Assembly (NCBI RefSeq): GCF_036898465.1
Contig: NZ_JARUMJ010000001.1
Coordinates: forward strand, 2,728,001-2,792,000
Direction of reading: 5' to 3'
Origin: Streptomyces sp. B21-105
GTDB taxonomy: Bacteria > Actinomycetota > Actinomycetes > Streptomycetales > Streptomycetaceae
DNA: 64,000 bases
In this document: positions 34,839 to 43,776 of the stretch, piece after piece
Position numbering within the stretch: the first letter of the stretch is position 1
Layout of the letters: the number at the start of each line of letters is the position of its first letter
Notes under the pieces: model-generated
Told to the model about the DNA's origin: nothing
Database searches by the model: none
The model's input: only the letters and a program-made list of their open reading frames with translations
Position numbers and translations under genes: made by a program

Positions 34839-35581
34839 GCAAGCTCGGCGTCCGTCTTGCCGCCCAGCCAGTCCCCCACCAGCCGGCGGGGCCTGGCCCA
34901 TCGCCGGTCGTGCCGGTAGGCGCGCAGCATCGCCTTCGCGCGCGCCCTCGGTCGGCGCCGGTAGAACCGCCGGGCCCAGAGGGACGCCGGCCGGGCCACC
35001 CGGACCAGGCCGATCAGCCCGACGAACGGCACGAACACGCTGAAGACGGCCGTCTTGACCTTGCCCTTGGTCAACACGGCCAGCGAGAAGAGGACGTTGA
35101 CGCCGACGGTCGCGAGGACGCTTCCCCGGTCCTGGAGTTCCTCCTCGGTCATCCCGTCGACGCCGAACGGCGAGAAGCCCACGAGCAGCAGTCCGCCCAG
35201 CGCCGCCGTGAGGACCACGGCCTCCACGCTCTTGCGGCCCGCCTCCGTCCAGTACACGTCGTCCAGGTGCAGGATCAGCGCGAACTCGTCGAGGACCAGG
35301 CCCGTGCCGATGCCGAAGACGACGGCGAAGGCGCCCGCCCCGAAGCCGTGCCGGCCGCTCGCCACGGAGCCGAAGCCGCCCGCGACGGTCAGGACGACGC
35401 CCGGGACGACGTGATGGATGTGCACCCCGCCGGAGCTGACGTTCCCGAAGGGCCCTTTGCCGGCCCGGATGAGGCGGGTGATGACCCGGGTGATCAGGAA
35501 GGTGGCCACGAACGCGGTCAGGGCGAGAAGCAGCGGGAGCTTGCCCGGTTCGACGATGTTGCGCTGCACCCAGTCGCCCAT
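34817..35581 (-). CDS. Conserved integral membrane protein, unknown function
   Basis: 254 residues, about five to six hydrophobic segments: LLLALTAFVATFLITRVI, VHIHHVVPGVVLTVAGGF, GAFAVVFGIGTGLVLDEFALIL, AVVLTAALGGLLLVGF, and two around 160-190. His and acidic residues inside or next to membrane segments (HIHH, LDEF, LHLDD) are notable and could bind metal. The basic C-terminus is cytoplasmic. ATG 35581 has GGGGG close upstream; the frame open further upstream lies in repeat-like DNA. Not recognised beyond an actinobacterial hypothetical. Confidence 0.75.
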   Translation of the reverse strand: MGDWVQRNIVEPGKLPLLLALTAFVATFLITRVITRLIRAGKGPFGNVSSGGVHIHHVVPGVVLTVAGGFGSVASGRHGFGAGAFAVVFGIGTGLVLDEFALILHLDDVYWTEAGRKSVEAVVLTAALGGLLLVGFSPFGVDGMTEEELQDRGSVLATVGVNVLFSLAVLTKGKVKTAVFSVFVPFVGLIGLVRVARPASLWARRFYRRRPRARAKAMLRAYRHDRRWARPRRLVGDWLGGKTDAELAQSGERK

Positions 35582-35942
35582 GCCCCCAGTCTCACGGCGA
35601 GCGGGTCCCGCTGCCTCGCGGGCGCGGCATCCGAGCCAGACACCACCCCAGCCGGGCCAACACCGGTCCCGCCGGGCCCGGGCCCCTCCCGCCAGACCGA
35701 CGCCGGCCCCACCTGGTCGGCGCCAGTCCCCGTCGGGCCAACCCCGCCAGGCCGCCGATCCCGCCGAACCAGGGCCGGCGCGGGGGTTCCGCCACACCTA
35801 CGCCCGGTCCCACCGGGTCGACTCCCACCCCGCCGGGCCAGGGCCGGTCCCGACGGGCGCGAGCCACCCTCGCCGGGGCGGGACCGGGCCGGGGGGTGTC
35901 CCCGGCGTGATGTGTCGGGTGGGCAGGCCTTAGTCTGCGGCG
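35582..35942. other. GC-rich repetitive intergenic region before cobS
   Basis: 361 bp of irregular CCGGGCC/GGTCCCGCCGGG-type repeats with no clear unit length; no gene supported. Right end carries the cobS -10. The promoter of the leftward membrane protein gene should be near 35600 but is not distinct. Confidence 0.5.
35931..35936 (+). promoter_or_regulatory. -10 hexamer TAGTCT, leaderless cobS start
   Basis: TAGTCT ends 6 nt before GTG 35943; no ribosome site. Confidence 0.6.
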
Positions 35943-36740
35943 GTGTCCAGTGTCCCGCCCCCCGCCTCGCCGCTCGAGGGCCTGCGTTTCGCCTTCGGCA
36001 CCCTCACCGTGTTGCCGGTGCGGGTGACCCGCTGGGACCGTCCGGCCGCACGCGGCGGGATGCTGAGCGCGCCCTTGGTGGGGCTGGTCGTCGGCGGCTG
36101 TGCGGCGGGGCTCGGGCTGCTGCTGCTGCGGCTGGGCGCGAGTCCGCTGCTCGCCGCCGTCGCCTCGGCCGCCGTGCCTGCCGTCCTCACCCGGGGACTG
36201 CATCTCGACGGGCTGGCCGACACCGCGGACGGGCTGGGCAGCGGCAAGCCCGCCGAGGACGCGCTGCGCATCATGAAGCAGTCGGACATCGGCCCGTTCG
36301 GCGTGCTCACGCTCGTCCTGGTGCTGCTCGCCCAGACCGCCGCGCTGGCGCAGGCGTACGGCGACTCCTGGACGCGGGGCGCGGTCGCCGCCGTCGCCTC
36401 GGCCCTCGCCGCGCGCCTGGCGCTCACGCTGGCCGCGCGCGCCGGGGTCCCGGCGGCACGGCCGGAGGGCCTCGGCGCGGCGGTCGCCGGGGCGGTCCCG
36501 GTCGCGGGCGCGGCGGCCGTCGCGGCCGGCTGCGTCGTCGTCGCGGCCCTCGGCGGCGGGCTGTCCGGCGTGGCCGACGGGGTGCGCACGGCCGCCGCGG
36601 TCGCCGCGGCCCTCGCCGCCGCCGAACTCCTGCTGCGCCACTGCACGCGCCGCTTCGGCGGGGTCACCGGGGACGTGTTCGGCGGGATTGCGGAGACGGC
36701 GGCGACGACCGCGCTGACCGTACTGGCCCTGGGCGGGTAG
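35943..36740 (+). CDS. cobS: Adenosylcobinamide-GDP ribazoletransferase (cobalamin synthase)
   Basis: CobS (265 aa) joins adenosylcobinamide-GDP (from CobU) with alpha-ribazole (from CobT) at the membrane, forming adenosylcobalamin. Hydrophobic throughout with the family motifs GLHLDGLADTADGLGSG, EDALRIMKQSDIGPFG and RRFGGVTGDVFGG, whose acidic residues bind Mg. Normal length. Probably leaderless (TAGTCT 6 nt upstream). Confidence 0.94.
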   Translation: MSSVPPPASPLEGLRFAFGTLTVLPVRVTRWDRPAARGGMLSAPLVGLVVGGCAAGLGLLLLRLGASPLLAAVASAAVPAVLTRGLHLDGLADTADGLGSGKPAEDALRIMKQSDIGPFGVLTLVLVLLAQTAALAQAYGDSWTRGAVAAVASALAARLALTLAARAGVPAARPEGLGAAVAGAVPVAGAAAVAAGCVVVAALGGGLSGVADGVRTAAAVAAALAAAELLLRHCTRRFGGVTGDVFGGIAETAATTALTVLALGG

Positions 36741-37050
36741 CACACCTGCGGCGTCGTCCGGAGGACTGCGACGCCGGGTGGGGAACCCGAGGGGTGTGCA
36801 CCGGTCGCGGTAGTGCGAGGATCGTCCGACGGAGACGACGCCACCGACAGGGGTGAAGACTCGCGTGCTGAGCGAACGCACCGGCACGCGTAGGCTCGTT
36901 CCGGGATTCGCCACGCCGGTTCCGCCGCGCCGGTGGGACGCACCCCGGACACGACCGCACCCACGACCCGCATCCAGGGTCGGCTGTCGGGCCCGGTCGA
37001 CCCGTGCTCCGGCCACAGCAACTCCACATCGGAAGCGAGATTTCACCACC
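36741..37050. other. Leader/intergenic region before pepA
   Basis: 310 bp. The pepA frame stays open through most of it, but the translation is Arg/Pro/Thr-rich with no family similarity, so I treat it as noncoding. TAGTGC/GAGGAT near 36812-36823 and TAGGCT near 36891 are possible -10 sequences. Confidence 0.45.
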
Positions 37051-38583
37051 GTGACTGCTCTCACTCTCAGCACCGCCGCGGCGCCCGGCCTGCGGGCCGA
37101 CGCGATCGTGATCGGTGTCGCCAAGGGCGCAAAGGGCCCGATCGTTGCCCCAGGCGCCGAAGCCGTCGACACGGCGTTCGACGGCCGGCTCGCCGGCGTT
37201 CTGGAGACCCTCGGGGCTTCCGGCGCCGAGGGCGAGGTGACGAAGCTGCCCGCCCCGGCCGGCTTCAAGACGCCGCTCGTGCTCGCGGTGGGGCTCGGCG
37301 CCGAGCCCGAGAAGGACGCCGCCTACGACACCGAGGCGCTCCGCAGGGCGGCCGGCGCCGCCGCCCGCGTCCTCGGCGGCTCCAAGAAGGCCGCGTTCGC
37401 GCTGCCCGTGACCGACGCCGGCGACATCGGCGCGATCGCCGAGGGCGTGGTGCTCGGCGCCTACTCCTTCGACGCGTACAAGCAGGCCGCGCGCCCGGCC
37501 GACGCCAAGGCCAGGAACGCCAAGGCGCCGCTCGCCGAGGCCGCCCTGCTCGGCGGGAAGCCGCGCGACGCCGCCCACAAGGCCGCGCTGCTGCGGGCAG
37601 CCGCCGTCGGCGAGGAGCTCAACCGGGCCCGCGACCTGATCAACATGCCGCCGAACGACCTCGACCCGGAGGCGTTCGCCGGCATCGCGCAGGCCGCGGC
37701 GAAGGAACACGGCATCAAGGTGCAGGTGCTCGACGAGAAGGCGCTCGTCAAGGGCGGCTACGGCGGCATCCTCGGCGTCGGCGCCGGCTCGGCGTCCGCC
37801 CCGCGCCTGGTCAAGCTGTCGTACACGTCCGCCAAGGCGACGAAGCACCTCGCGTTCGTCGGCAAGGGCATCACCTACGACTCGGGCGGCATCTCGCTCA
37901 AGCCGGCCGGGCACAACGAGACGATGAAGTGCGACATGAGCGGGGCGGCGGCGGTCTTCGCCGCGGTCGTCGCGGCCGCGCGGCTCGGGCTCGAGGTCAA
38001 CGTCACCGGCTGGCTGGCGCTCGCCGAGAACATGCCGTCCGGCTCCGCCACCCGCCCGGGTGACGTGCTGCGCATGTACAGCGGCAAGACCGTCGAGGTC
38101 CTCAACACCGACGCCGAGGGCCGGCTGGTCCTCGCGGACGCGCTGTGGGCGGCCTCCGCGGAGAAGCCGGACGCGATCGTCGACGTGGCGACCCTGACCG
38201 GCGCGATGATGCTGGCGCTCGGCAACCGAACGTTCGGGATCATGGCGAACGACGACGCGTTCCGCTCCGCGGTGCACGAGGCCGCGGAGGAGGTCGGCGA
38301 GCCGGCGTGGCCGATGCCGCTGCCGGAGCACCTGCGCAAGGGCATGGACTCCACCGTCGCGGACCTCGCGAACATGGGCGAGCGGATGGGCGGCGGCCTG
38401 GTGGCCGGTCTCTTCCTGCGCGAGTTCGTGGGCGAGGGGATCACCTGGGCGCACCTGGACATCGCCGGGCCGGCGTTCAACGAGGGCGGCCCGTTCGGTT
38501 ACACGCCGAAGGGCGGCACCGGCACCGCCGTTCGGACGCTGGTGCGGCTGGCCGAGCTGACCGCCGCCGGCGACCTGGGCTAG
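37051..38583 (+). CDS. pepA: Leucyl aminopeptidase (M17)
   Basis: PepA (510 aa) is a cytoplasmic hexameric two-metal aminopeptidase that removes N-terminal residues in peptide turnover. The catalytic domain has GKGITYDSGGISLKP, MKCDMSGAA and the family signature NTDAEGRLVLADAL, covering the metal ligands and catalytic Lys/Arg. The N-terminal domain is Ala-rich. GTG 37051 starts the family-like sequence VTALTLSTAAAPGL; a GGAAGCGAG-like site lies rather far upstream, so the start is moderately certain. Confidence 0.94.
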   Translation: MTALTLSTAAAPGLRADAIVIGVAKGAKGPIVAPGAEAVDTAFDGRLAGVLETLGASGAEGEVTKLPAPAGFKTPLVLAVGLGAEPEKDAAYDTEALRRAAGAAARVLGGSKKAAFALPVTDAGDIGAIAEGVVLGAYSFDAYKQAARPADAKARNAKAPLAEAALLGGKPRDAAHKAALLRAAAVGEELNRARDLINMPPNDLDPEAFAGIAQAAAKEHGIKVQVLDEKALVKGGYGGILGVGAGSASAPRLVKLSYTSAKATKHLAFVGKGITYDSGGISLKPAGHNETMKCDMSGAAAVFAAVVAAARLGLEVNVTGWLALAENMPSGSATRPGDVLRMYSGKTVEVLNTDAEGRLVLADALWAASAEKPDAIVDVATLTGAMMLALGNRTFGIMANDDAFRSAVHEAAEEVGEPAWPMPLPEHLRKGMDSTVADLANMGERMGGGLVAGLFLREFVGEGITWAHLDIAGPAFNEGGPFGYTPKGGTGTAVRTLVRLAELTAAGDLG

Positions 38584-38894
38584 TCCGGGGCCGGCCCCTG
38601 CGGGAGGGGGACTGTGCGCCTGATCACTCGGTTCCGTCCGTCGTACCGGCGGGTGCGGGTCGTACATGGCTGGTCGCGCAGTTCCCCGCGTCCGTGAGCG
38701 CTCCTCACGTCTGTCACAAGTGAGCGTGGGACGTCTCACACCCCGGCCCCGTGTCTCGTCGGGGTCCGACAAGTGCGAGGATGGGGCTCGGCAGGACAGG
38801 GCCCCCACCACAGGGCCGAGACTTCAGCGGCCGGACACCAGCCGCCGACCGGTCACTGGAGACCGGCGTGGCGCACATGCATGGAGGACGTGAC
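38584..38894. other. Intergenic region pepA / lpd with dispersed 15-mer
   Basis: 311 bp. Contains GCGCAGTTCCCCGCG at 38676-38690, identical to 242-256. Expected to hold the lpd promoter; a clear hexamer pair is not obvious. No gene supported. Confidence 0.5.
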
Positions 38895-40283
38895 GTGGCG
38901 AACGACGCCAGCACCGTTTTCGACCTAGTGATCCTCGGCGGTGGTAGCGGTGGTTACGCCGCGGCCCTGCGCGGGGCGCAGCTGGGCCTGGACGTCGCCC
39001 TGATCGAGAAGGACAAGGTCGGCGGTACCTGCCTGCACCGGGGGTGCATCCCCACCAAGGCCCTGCTGCACGCGGGCGAGATCGCCGACCAGGCCCGCGA
39101 GAGCGAGCAGTTCGGCGTCAAGGCCACCTTCGAGGGCATCGACGTCCCCGCCGTCCACAAGTACAAGGACGGCGTCATCTCCGGCCTGTACAAGGGCCTG
39201 CAGGGACTCATCGCCTCGCGCAAGGTGACGTACATCGAGGGTGAGGGCCGCCTGTCCTCCCCGACCTCCGTCGACGTGGACGGACAGCGCGTCCAGGGCC
39301 GCCACGTGCTGCTCGCGACCGGCTCCGTGCCGAAGTCGCTGCCGGGCCTGGAGATCGACGGCGACCGGATCATCTCCTCCGACCACGCCCTCGTCCTGGA
39401 CCGGGTGCCGAAGTCCGCGATCATCCTGGGCGGCGGCGTCATCGGCGTCGAGTTCGCCTCGGCGTGGAAGTCCTTCGGCGCGGACGTCACCGTCATCGAG
39501 GGTCTGAAGCACCTCGTCCCGGTCGAGGACGAGAACAGCTCCAAGCTGCTCGAGCGCGCCTTCCGCAAGCGCGGCATCAAGTTCAACCTGGGCACCTTCT
39601 TCTCGAAGGCCGAGTACACCGCCGACGGCGTCAAGGTCACCCTGGCCGACGGCAAGGAGTTCGAGGCCGAGGTCCTGCTGGTCGCGGTGGGCCGCGGGCC
39701 CGTCTCCGCCGGTCTCGGCTACGAGGAGCAGGGCGTCGCGATGGACCGGGGCTACGTCCTGGTCGACGAGTACATGCGCACCAACGTCCCGACCGTCTCC
39801 GCCGTCGGCGACCTGGTCCCGACGCTCCAGCTCGCGCACGTCGGCTTCGCCGAAGGCATGCTGGTCGCGGAGCGTCTGGCCGGCCAGAAGGTCGTCCCGA
39901 TCGACTACGACGGCGTTCCCCGGGTGACGTACTGCCACCCCGAGGTCGCCTCCGTGGGCATCACCGAGGCCAAGGCCAAGGAGATCTACGGCGCGGACAA
40001 GGTCGTCGCTCTGAAGTACAACCTCGCGGGCAACGGCAAGAGCAAGATCCTCAACACCGCGGGCGAGATCAAGCTCGTCCAGGTGAAGGACGGCGCCGTG
40101 GTCGGCGTCCACATGGTCGGCGACCGCATGGGCGAGCAGGTCGGCGAAGCCCAGCTGATCTACAACTGGGAGGCGCTGCCCGCCGAGGTCGCCCAGCTCA
40201 TCCACGCCCACCCGACGCAGAACGAGGCGCTCGGCGAGGCCCACCTGGCACTGGCGGGCAAGCCGCTGCACTCGCACGACTGA
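38895..40283 (+). CDS. lpdA: Dihydrolipoamide dehydrogenase (E3)
   Basis: 462 residues. FAD-binding ILGGGSGGYAAALRGAQLG at the N-terminus, redox disulfide in GGTCLHRGCIPTK, NAD-binding ILGGGVIGVEFAS in the middle, and the C-terminal interface HAHPTQNEALGEA with the catalytic His-Glu pair. Reoxidises dihydrolipoyl groups of the E2 encoded 66 bp downstream. GTG 38895 with GGAGG 7 nt upstream. Forms an lpd-sucB operon. Confidence 0.96.
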   Translation: MANDASTVFDLVILGGGSGGYAAALRGAQLGLDVALIEKDKVGGTCLHRGCIPTKALLHAGEIADQARESEQFGVKATFEGIDVPAVHKYKDGVISGLYKGLQGLIASRKVTYIEGEGRLSSPTSVDVDGQRVQGRHVLLATGSVPKSLPGLEIDGDRIISSDHALVLDRVPKSAIILGGGVIGVEFASAWKSFGADVTVIEGLKHLVPVEDENSSKLLERAFRKRGIKFNLGTFFSKAEYTADGVKVTLADGKEFEAEVLLVAVGRGPVSAGLGYEEQGVAMDRGYVLVDEYMRTNVPTVSAVGDLVPTLQLAHVGFAEGMLVAERLAGQKVVPIDYDGVPRVTYCHPEVASVGITEAKAKEIYGADKVVALKYNLAGNGKSKILNTAGEIKLVQVKDGAVVGVHMVGDRMGEQVGEAQLIYNWEALPAEVAQLIHAHPTQNEALGEAHLALAGKPLHSHD

Positions 40284-40349
40284 CCCTCGGTCGTACCACG
40301 TCGAAGCGACGACCCAGACTTCCGCAATCGTTAAGGAGCAACCGAAACC

Positions 40350-42122
40350 ATGGCGGTTTCCGTAACCCTTCCGGCGCTCGGCGAGAGCGTCACCGAGGGC
40401 ACTGTCACCCGCTGGCTGAAGGCCGAGGGTGAGCGCGTCGAGGCCGACGAGCCCCTGCTCGAGGTGTCGACCGACAAGGTCGACACCGAGATCCCCTCCC
40501 CCGCAGCCGGCATCCTGGCCTCCATCAAGGTCGCCGAGGACGAGACGGTCGAGGTCGGCGCCGAGCTGGCCGTCATCGACGACGGCACCGGCGCCCCCGC
40601 CGCTGCCCCGGCTCCGGCCGCCGAGGAGGTCGCCGCGCCGGCCCCCGAGCCGGCCCCGGCCGCCCAGCCCTCCACCGAGCAGGCGGCTCCCGCCCCGGCT
40701 CCCACCGCCGAGGCCGCCTCCGGCGCCGGTTCCGCCGAGGGCACGGACGTCGTCCTGCCCGCGCTCGGCGAGTCCGTCACCGAGGGCACCGTCACCCGCT
40801 GGCTGAAGTCGGTCGGCGACTCGGTCGAGGCCGACGAGCCGCTGCTCGAGGTCTCCACCGACAAGGTCGACACCGAGATCCCGGCGCCCACCTCCGGTGT
40901 GCTGCTCGAGATCACCGTCGCCGAGGACGAGACCGCCGAGGTCGGCGCCAAGCTCGCCGTCATCGGCGCCCCGGGCGCGGCTCCGGCCGCCGCCGCGGCT
41001 CCGGCCGCCCCGGCCCCGGCGCCCGCCGCAGCCCCCGCGGCTCCGGCTCCGGCCCCCGCGGCTCCGGCCGCCCCGGCTCCCGCGCCCGCTCCGATCGCCG
41101 CCGCCCCGGCCGCTCCGGCGCCCGCGCCGGCCGCTCCGGCTCCGGTCACCCCGGCTCCGGCCGCGGCTCCCGCGCAGCCCACCGACGAGGGCGCCTACGT
41201 GACCCCGCTGGTGCGCAAGCTCGCCGCCGAGAACGGCGTCGACCTGGGCGCCGTCAAGGGCACCGGCGTGGGTGGCCGCATCCGCAAGCAGGACGTCATC
41301 GCCGCCGCCGAGGCAGCCAAGGCCGCCGCCGCTCCGGCTCCGGCCGCCGCCGCTCCGGCCGCGCCCGCCGCGAAGAAGGCCCCGACCCTCGAGGCCTCCC
41401 CGCTGCGCGGCCAGACCGTGAAGATGCCCCGCATCCGCAAGGTCATCGGCGACAACATGGTCAAGGCGCTGCACGAGCAGGCGCAGCTGTCCTCGGTCGT
41501 CGAGGTCGACATCACCCGGCTGATGAAGCTCCGCGCGCAGGCGAAGGACTCCTTCGCGGCCCGCGAGGGCGTCAAGCTCTCCCCGATGCCGTTCTTCGTC
41601 AAGGCGGCGGCCCAGGCGCTGAAGGCCCACCCGGCCGTCAACGCCCGGATCAACGTGGACGAGGGCACGATCACCTACTTCGACACCGAGAGCATCGGTA
41701 TCGCGGTGGACTCGGAGAAGGGCCTGATGACCCCGGTCATCAAGCACGCGGGCGACCTGAACATCGCCGGCATCGCCAAGGCCACGGCCGACCTGGCGGG
41801 CAAGGTCCGCGCGAACAAGATCACCCCGGACGAGCTGTCCGGCGCGACCTTCACCATCAGCAACACCGGCTCGCGCGGCGCGCTGTTCGACACGATCATC
41901 GTGCCGCCGAACCAGGTCGCGATCCTCGGCATCGGCGCGACGGTCAAGCGTCCGGCCGTCATCGAGACGGAGGAGGGCACGGTCATCGGCGTCCGCGACA
42001 TGACGTACCTGACCCTGTCCTACGACCACCGTCTGGTCGACGGCGCCGACGCGGCCCGTTACCTGACCGCGGTCAAGGCCATCCTCGAGGCCGGCGAGTT
42101 CGAGGTCGAGCTCGGTCTGTAA
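40350..42122 (+). CDS. sucB: Dihydrolipoamide acyltransferase (E2) with two lipoyl domains
   Basis: 590 residues. Two near-identical lipoyl domains with lipoylated Lys43 and Lys172 in [12 protein letters not shown], each followed by Ala/Pro-rich mobile linkers; a peripheral-subunit-binding domain (about 282-318, [18 protein letters not shown]); and the acyltransferase core ending in [12 protein letters not shown] with active-site His near 560. The layout matches the actinobacterial SucB-type E2, which may serve both pyruvate and 2-oxoglutarate dehydrogenases. aceE lies 1.8 kb away and the lipoyl-making lipB-lipA 14 kb away. AAGGAG before ATG. Confidence 0.95.
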   Translation: MAVSVTLPALGESVTEGTVTRWLKAEGERVEADEPLLEVSTDKVDTEIPSPAAGILASIKVAEDETVEVGAELAVIDDGTGAPAAAPAPAAEEVAAPAPEPAPAAQPSTEQAAPAPAPTAEAASGAGSAEGTDVVLPALGESVTEGTVTRWLKSVGDSVEADEPLLEVSTDKVDTEIPAPTSGVLLEITVAEDETAEVGAKLAVIGAPGAAPAAAAAPAAPAPAPAAAPAAPAPAPAAPAAPAPAPAPIAAAPAAPAPAPAAPAPVTPAPAAAPAQPTDEGAYVTPLVRKLAAENGVDLGAVKGTGVGGRIRKQDVIAAAEAAKAAAAPAPAAAAPAAPAAKKAPTLEASPLRGQTVKMPRIRKVIGDNMVKALHEQAQLSSVVEVDITRLMKLRAQAKDSFAAREGVKLSPMPFFVKAAAQALKAHPAVNARINVDEGTITYFDTESIGIAVDSEKGLMTPVIKHAGDLNIAGIAKATADLAGKVRANKITPDELSGATFTISNTGSRGALFDTIIVPPNQVAILGIGATVKRPAVIETEEGTVIGVRDMTYLTLSYDHRLVDGADAARYLTAVKAILEAGEFEVELGL

Positions 42123-42156
42123 CCCCGTCTGCGACCCCAGGGGTTGTGCACCACGG

Positions 42157-42187
42157 CGCCCCCGTCCGGAACTTCCGGACGGGGGCG
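42157..42187 (+). terminator. Terminator after sucB
   Basis: Perfect 14-bp stem CGCCCCCGTCCGGA/TCCGGACGGGGGCG with a 3-nt loop, followed by TTCTTCTGCC, 35 bp past the sucB stop. Confidence 0.9.
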
Positions 42188-42235
42188 TTCTTCTGCCGGT
42201 TCCGGCGAACCCTCCCATGAAGCCATGTACGCCAC

Positions 42236-42241
42236 TACATT
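42236..42241 (+). promoter_or_regulatory. -10 hexamer TACATT, leaderless antitoxin start
   Basis: TACATT ends 7 nt before ATG 42249. Confidence 0.55.
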
Positions 42242-42248
42242 TGACGTC

Positions 42249-42434
42249 ATGAGTGCCATCACGTTGCGCATCCCGGACTCCATGGACAAGGCCCTGCGGG
42301 ACGCCGCGGCCGACGCCCCCTCCCTCAACGACTACATCCTGCGAGCCCTCCGTCGACAGATGACGCTGGACGCGGCACGCAAACTGGCCGCTCTCGGACC
42401 GCTCAACCTCGAAGGAGAGGGTGACGCCCTGTGA
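42249..42434 (+). CDS. Antitoxin-like protein of a small type II TA pair
   Basis: 61 residues starting MSAITLRIPDSMDKALRDAA, a ribbon-helix-helix-like start (short beta strand then helix), ending in an acidic tail typical of toxin-neutralising regions (LNLEGEGDAL). An in-frame ATG 8 codons earlier exists, but the TACATT -10 lies inside that extension, so 42249 is preferred, giving a leaderless mRNA. Overlaps the toxin-like gene by 4 bp (GTGA). Likely represses its own operon. Confidence 0.75.
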   Translation: MSAITLRIPDSMDKALRDAAADAPSLNDYILRALRRQMTLDAARKLAALGPLNLEGEGDAL

Positions 42435-42742
42435 CCGTCCGCAAGGGCGACGTGTGGGATGTCGATACGGGCAAGGGCGTCCGCACGGTACTCGTCGTGA
42501 GCCTCGACGGGCTCGCCGACGCCTACGGGGCGGTGGTCGCCTTGGTGCTGCACGCCCCGGCCGCACACCCGGACACGGCGATGAGCGTCTGCCTGACCTC
42601 GCCCATCGAGGCGTCCGTCGTTGCCGTCAACCTGCTCCAGCTCACCGCGGCCCGCTTCGACACGGGCACTCCGCACGGCAACATCGGGCCCGAGCAGCTG
42701 GCCCTCGTCGACGACGCGTTGCGCGCGGTACTCGACCTCTGA
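42431..42742 (+). CDS. MazF/PemK-like toxin
   Basis: 103 residues starting MTVRKGDVWDVD, the typical opening of the MazF/PemK/CcdB fold, followed by VRTVLVVSLDGL and a CLTSPIEASVVAVNLLQLT strand region. Family members are ribosome-independent mRNA interferases. Key residues for cleavage cannot be verified by eye and the sequence is a divergent member. GTG start overlaps the antitoxin stop, so the two are co-translated. Located between sucB and the GntR gene. Confidence 0.72.
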   Translation: MTVRKGDVWDVDTGKGVRTVLVVSLDGLADAYGAVVALVLHAPAAHPDTAMSVCLTSPIEASVVAVNLLQLTAARFDTGTPHGNIGPEQLALVDDALRAVLDL

Positions 42743-42920
42743 GCCGGCTCGGGGCCGACCCGGCCTCCGGGCAGGGCCGACCCCGGTCACGCTCGTGTAA
42801 GTCTCGTCTCACCTGCGTAAAAGCATCCCCGCGCGCCCTTCTGGAAAGCGCTCACGGCCGTATTGTCTAAGCGTCAAACGCCCTCGGGGGCCCGTGCGGC
42901 CTCTCCTCAAAGGAGCTCTC

Positions 42921-43544
42921 ATGACCGCGCCCGTCGTCCACTCGCTGCGCGAACAGATCCGCGAGCACATCGTGGAGGGGATCGTCAGCGGGCGCTGGCA
43001 GCCGGGCGAGCGGATCGTGGAGCGGCGGATCGCCACCGAGCTGGAGGTCAGCCAGACGCCGGTGCGGGAGGCGCTGCGCGAGCTGGAGTCGCTGCGGCTG
43101 ATCGAGTCCGCGCCGAACAAGGGCGTGCGGGTGCGCAACCTGACGGCGGCCGACCTGGAGGAGAGCTACCCGGTCCGGGCCGGCCTGGAGGCGATCGCCG
43201 CGGAACTGGCCGCCCAGAAGCTGGCAGAGGACTGCTCGGCGCTCGAACCGCACGTCGCCGCCCTCTACGAGGCCGACCGCGCGTCCGACGGCACCGGCCA
43301 GGTGCGGCACACCGTCGGCTTCCACCGGGAGCTGGTGCGGGCGGCCGGGAACTCCGTGCTGCTGCACACCTGGGAGGGCCTGGGCATCGAGGTGTTCACG
43401 GCGCTGTCCATCCGCTGGCTGGGGACCGTGCAGCAGTCGTACGCGGAGGAGCACGAGGAGCTGGTGGCCGCGTTCAAGCGGCGCGACCCCCGGATCGCGG
43501 AGCTGGTGAAGGCCCACGTCCTCGGGTGCGCGCCCCGCGCGTAG
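42921..43544 (+). CDS. GntR-family (FadR subfamily) transcriptional regulator
   Basis: 207 residues. Winged HTH (about 8-75: IREHIVEGIVSGRWQPGERIVERRIATELEVSQTPVREALREL, shown in part) and an all-helical FCD ligand domain with metal/ligand residues in HRELVRAAGN and EEHEELVAAFKRRD. Such regulators often sense organic acids. Its position directly upstream of aceE, with a strong palindrome in the aceE promoter, makes it the prime candidate to control pyruvate dehydrogenase; inference. AAAGGAG before ATG; a TATTGT -10 at 42861-42866 lies upstream. Confidence 0.9.
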   Translation: MTAPVVHSLREQIREHIVEGIVSGRWQPGERIVERRIATELEVSQTPVREALRELESLRLIESAPNKGVRVRNLTAADLEESYPVRAGLEAIAAELAAQKLAEDCSALEPHVAALYEADRASDGTGQVRHTVGFHRELVRAAGNSVLLHTWEGLGIEVFTALSIRWLGTVQQSYAEEHEELVAAFKRRDPRIAELVKAHVLGCAPRA

Positions 43545-43550
43545 CCGGTG

Positions 43551-43571
43551 GCCCCGGGGTGAAACCGGGGC
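43551..43571 (+). terminator. Weak hairpin after GntR gene
   Basis: GCCCCGG-ggtgaaa-CCGGGGC, 7-bp arms, 6 bp past the stop. Confidence 0.5.
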
Positions 43572-43746
43572 GGACCCGAGGTGGACGCGGGGGCGCCTCC
43601 TCCGAGTGTCGTCCAGTGGAGCGTGCGTGCGCTCATACGTGGGCTCCGACCTGCGAAAACCCCCGAAATGCGCGGCACGGGGTGCCTGACCCAAAGGCAC
43701 CGGGTGCCTACTTTCTCGTGATCAAGAGGTTTTCTTCCTCAACCCT

Positions 43747-43776
43747 TTGATCGATCATCGATCAGCGGGTTATTGT
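43747..43776 (+). promoter_or_regulatory. aceE promoter with overlapping 17-bp operator palindrome
   Basis: -35 TTGATC (43747-43752) and -10 TATTGT (43771-43776) have an 18-bp spacer. TGATCGAT-c-ATCGATCA (43748-43764) is a perfect palindrome that covers the -35 and half the spacer, as expected for a repressor site. The adjacent GntR regulator is the likely ligand. Confidence 0.72.

Noticed and set aside
28384..36740. Cobalamin riboswitch upstream of the cob genes
   Set aside because: No adenosylcobalamin-box-like sequence; cobT and cobS appear leaderless, leaving no room for one.
33806..36856. A 1016-codon plus-strand frame across the LPG synthase end, membrane genes and cobS
   Set aside because: Arg/Gly/Pro-rich translation in the wrong frame for all recognised proteins; crosses a repeat region and a convergent gene.
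36853..37050. N-terminal extension of PepA
   Set aside because: The frame is open, but the added sequence is low complexity and not family-like; the conserved protein begins at GTG 37051.
38925..42566. A 1213-codon open frame on the minus strand opposite lpdA-sucB
   Set aside because: It is a composition shadow: antisense frames stay open where codons end in G/C. Its translation is Asp/Arg/Gly-rich low complexity with no family resemblance, while the plus strand encodes clear E3 and E2.
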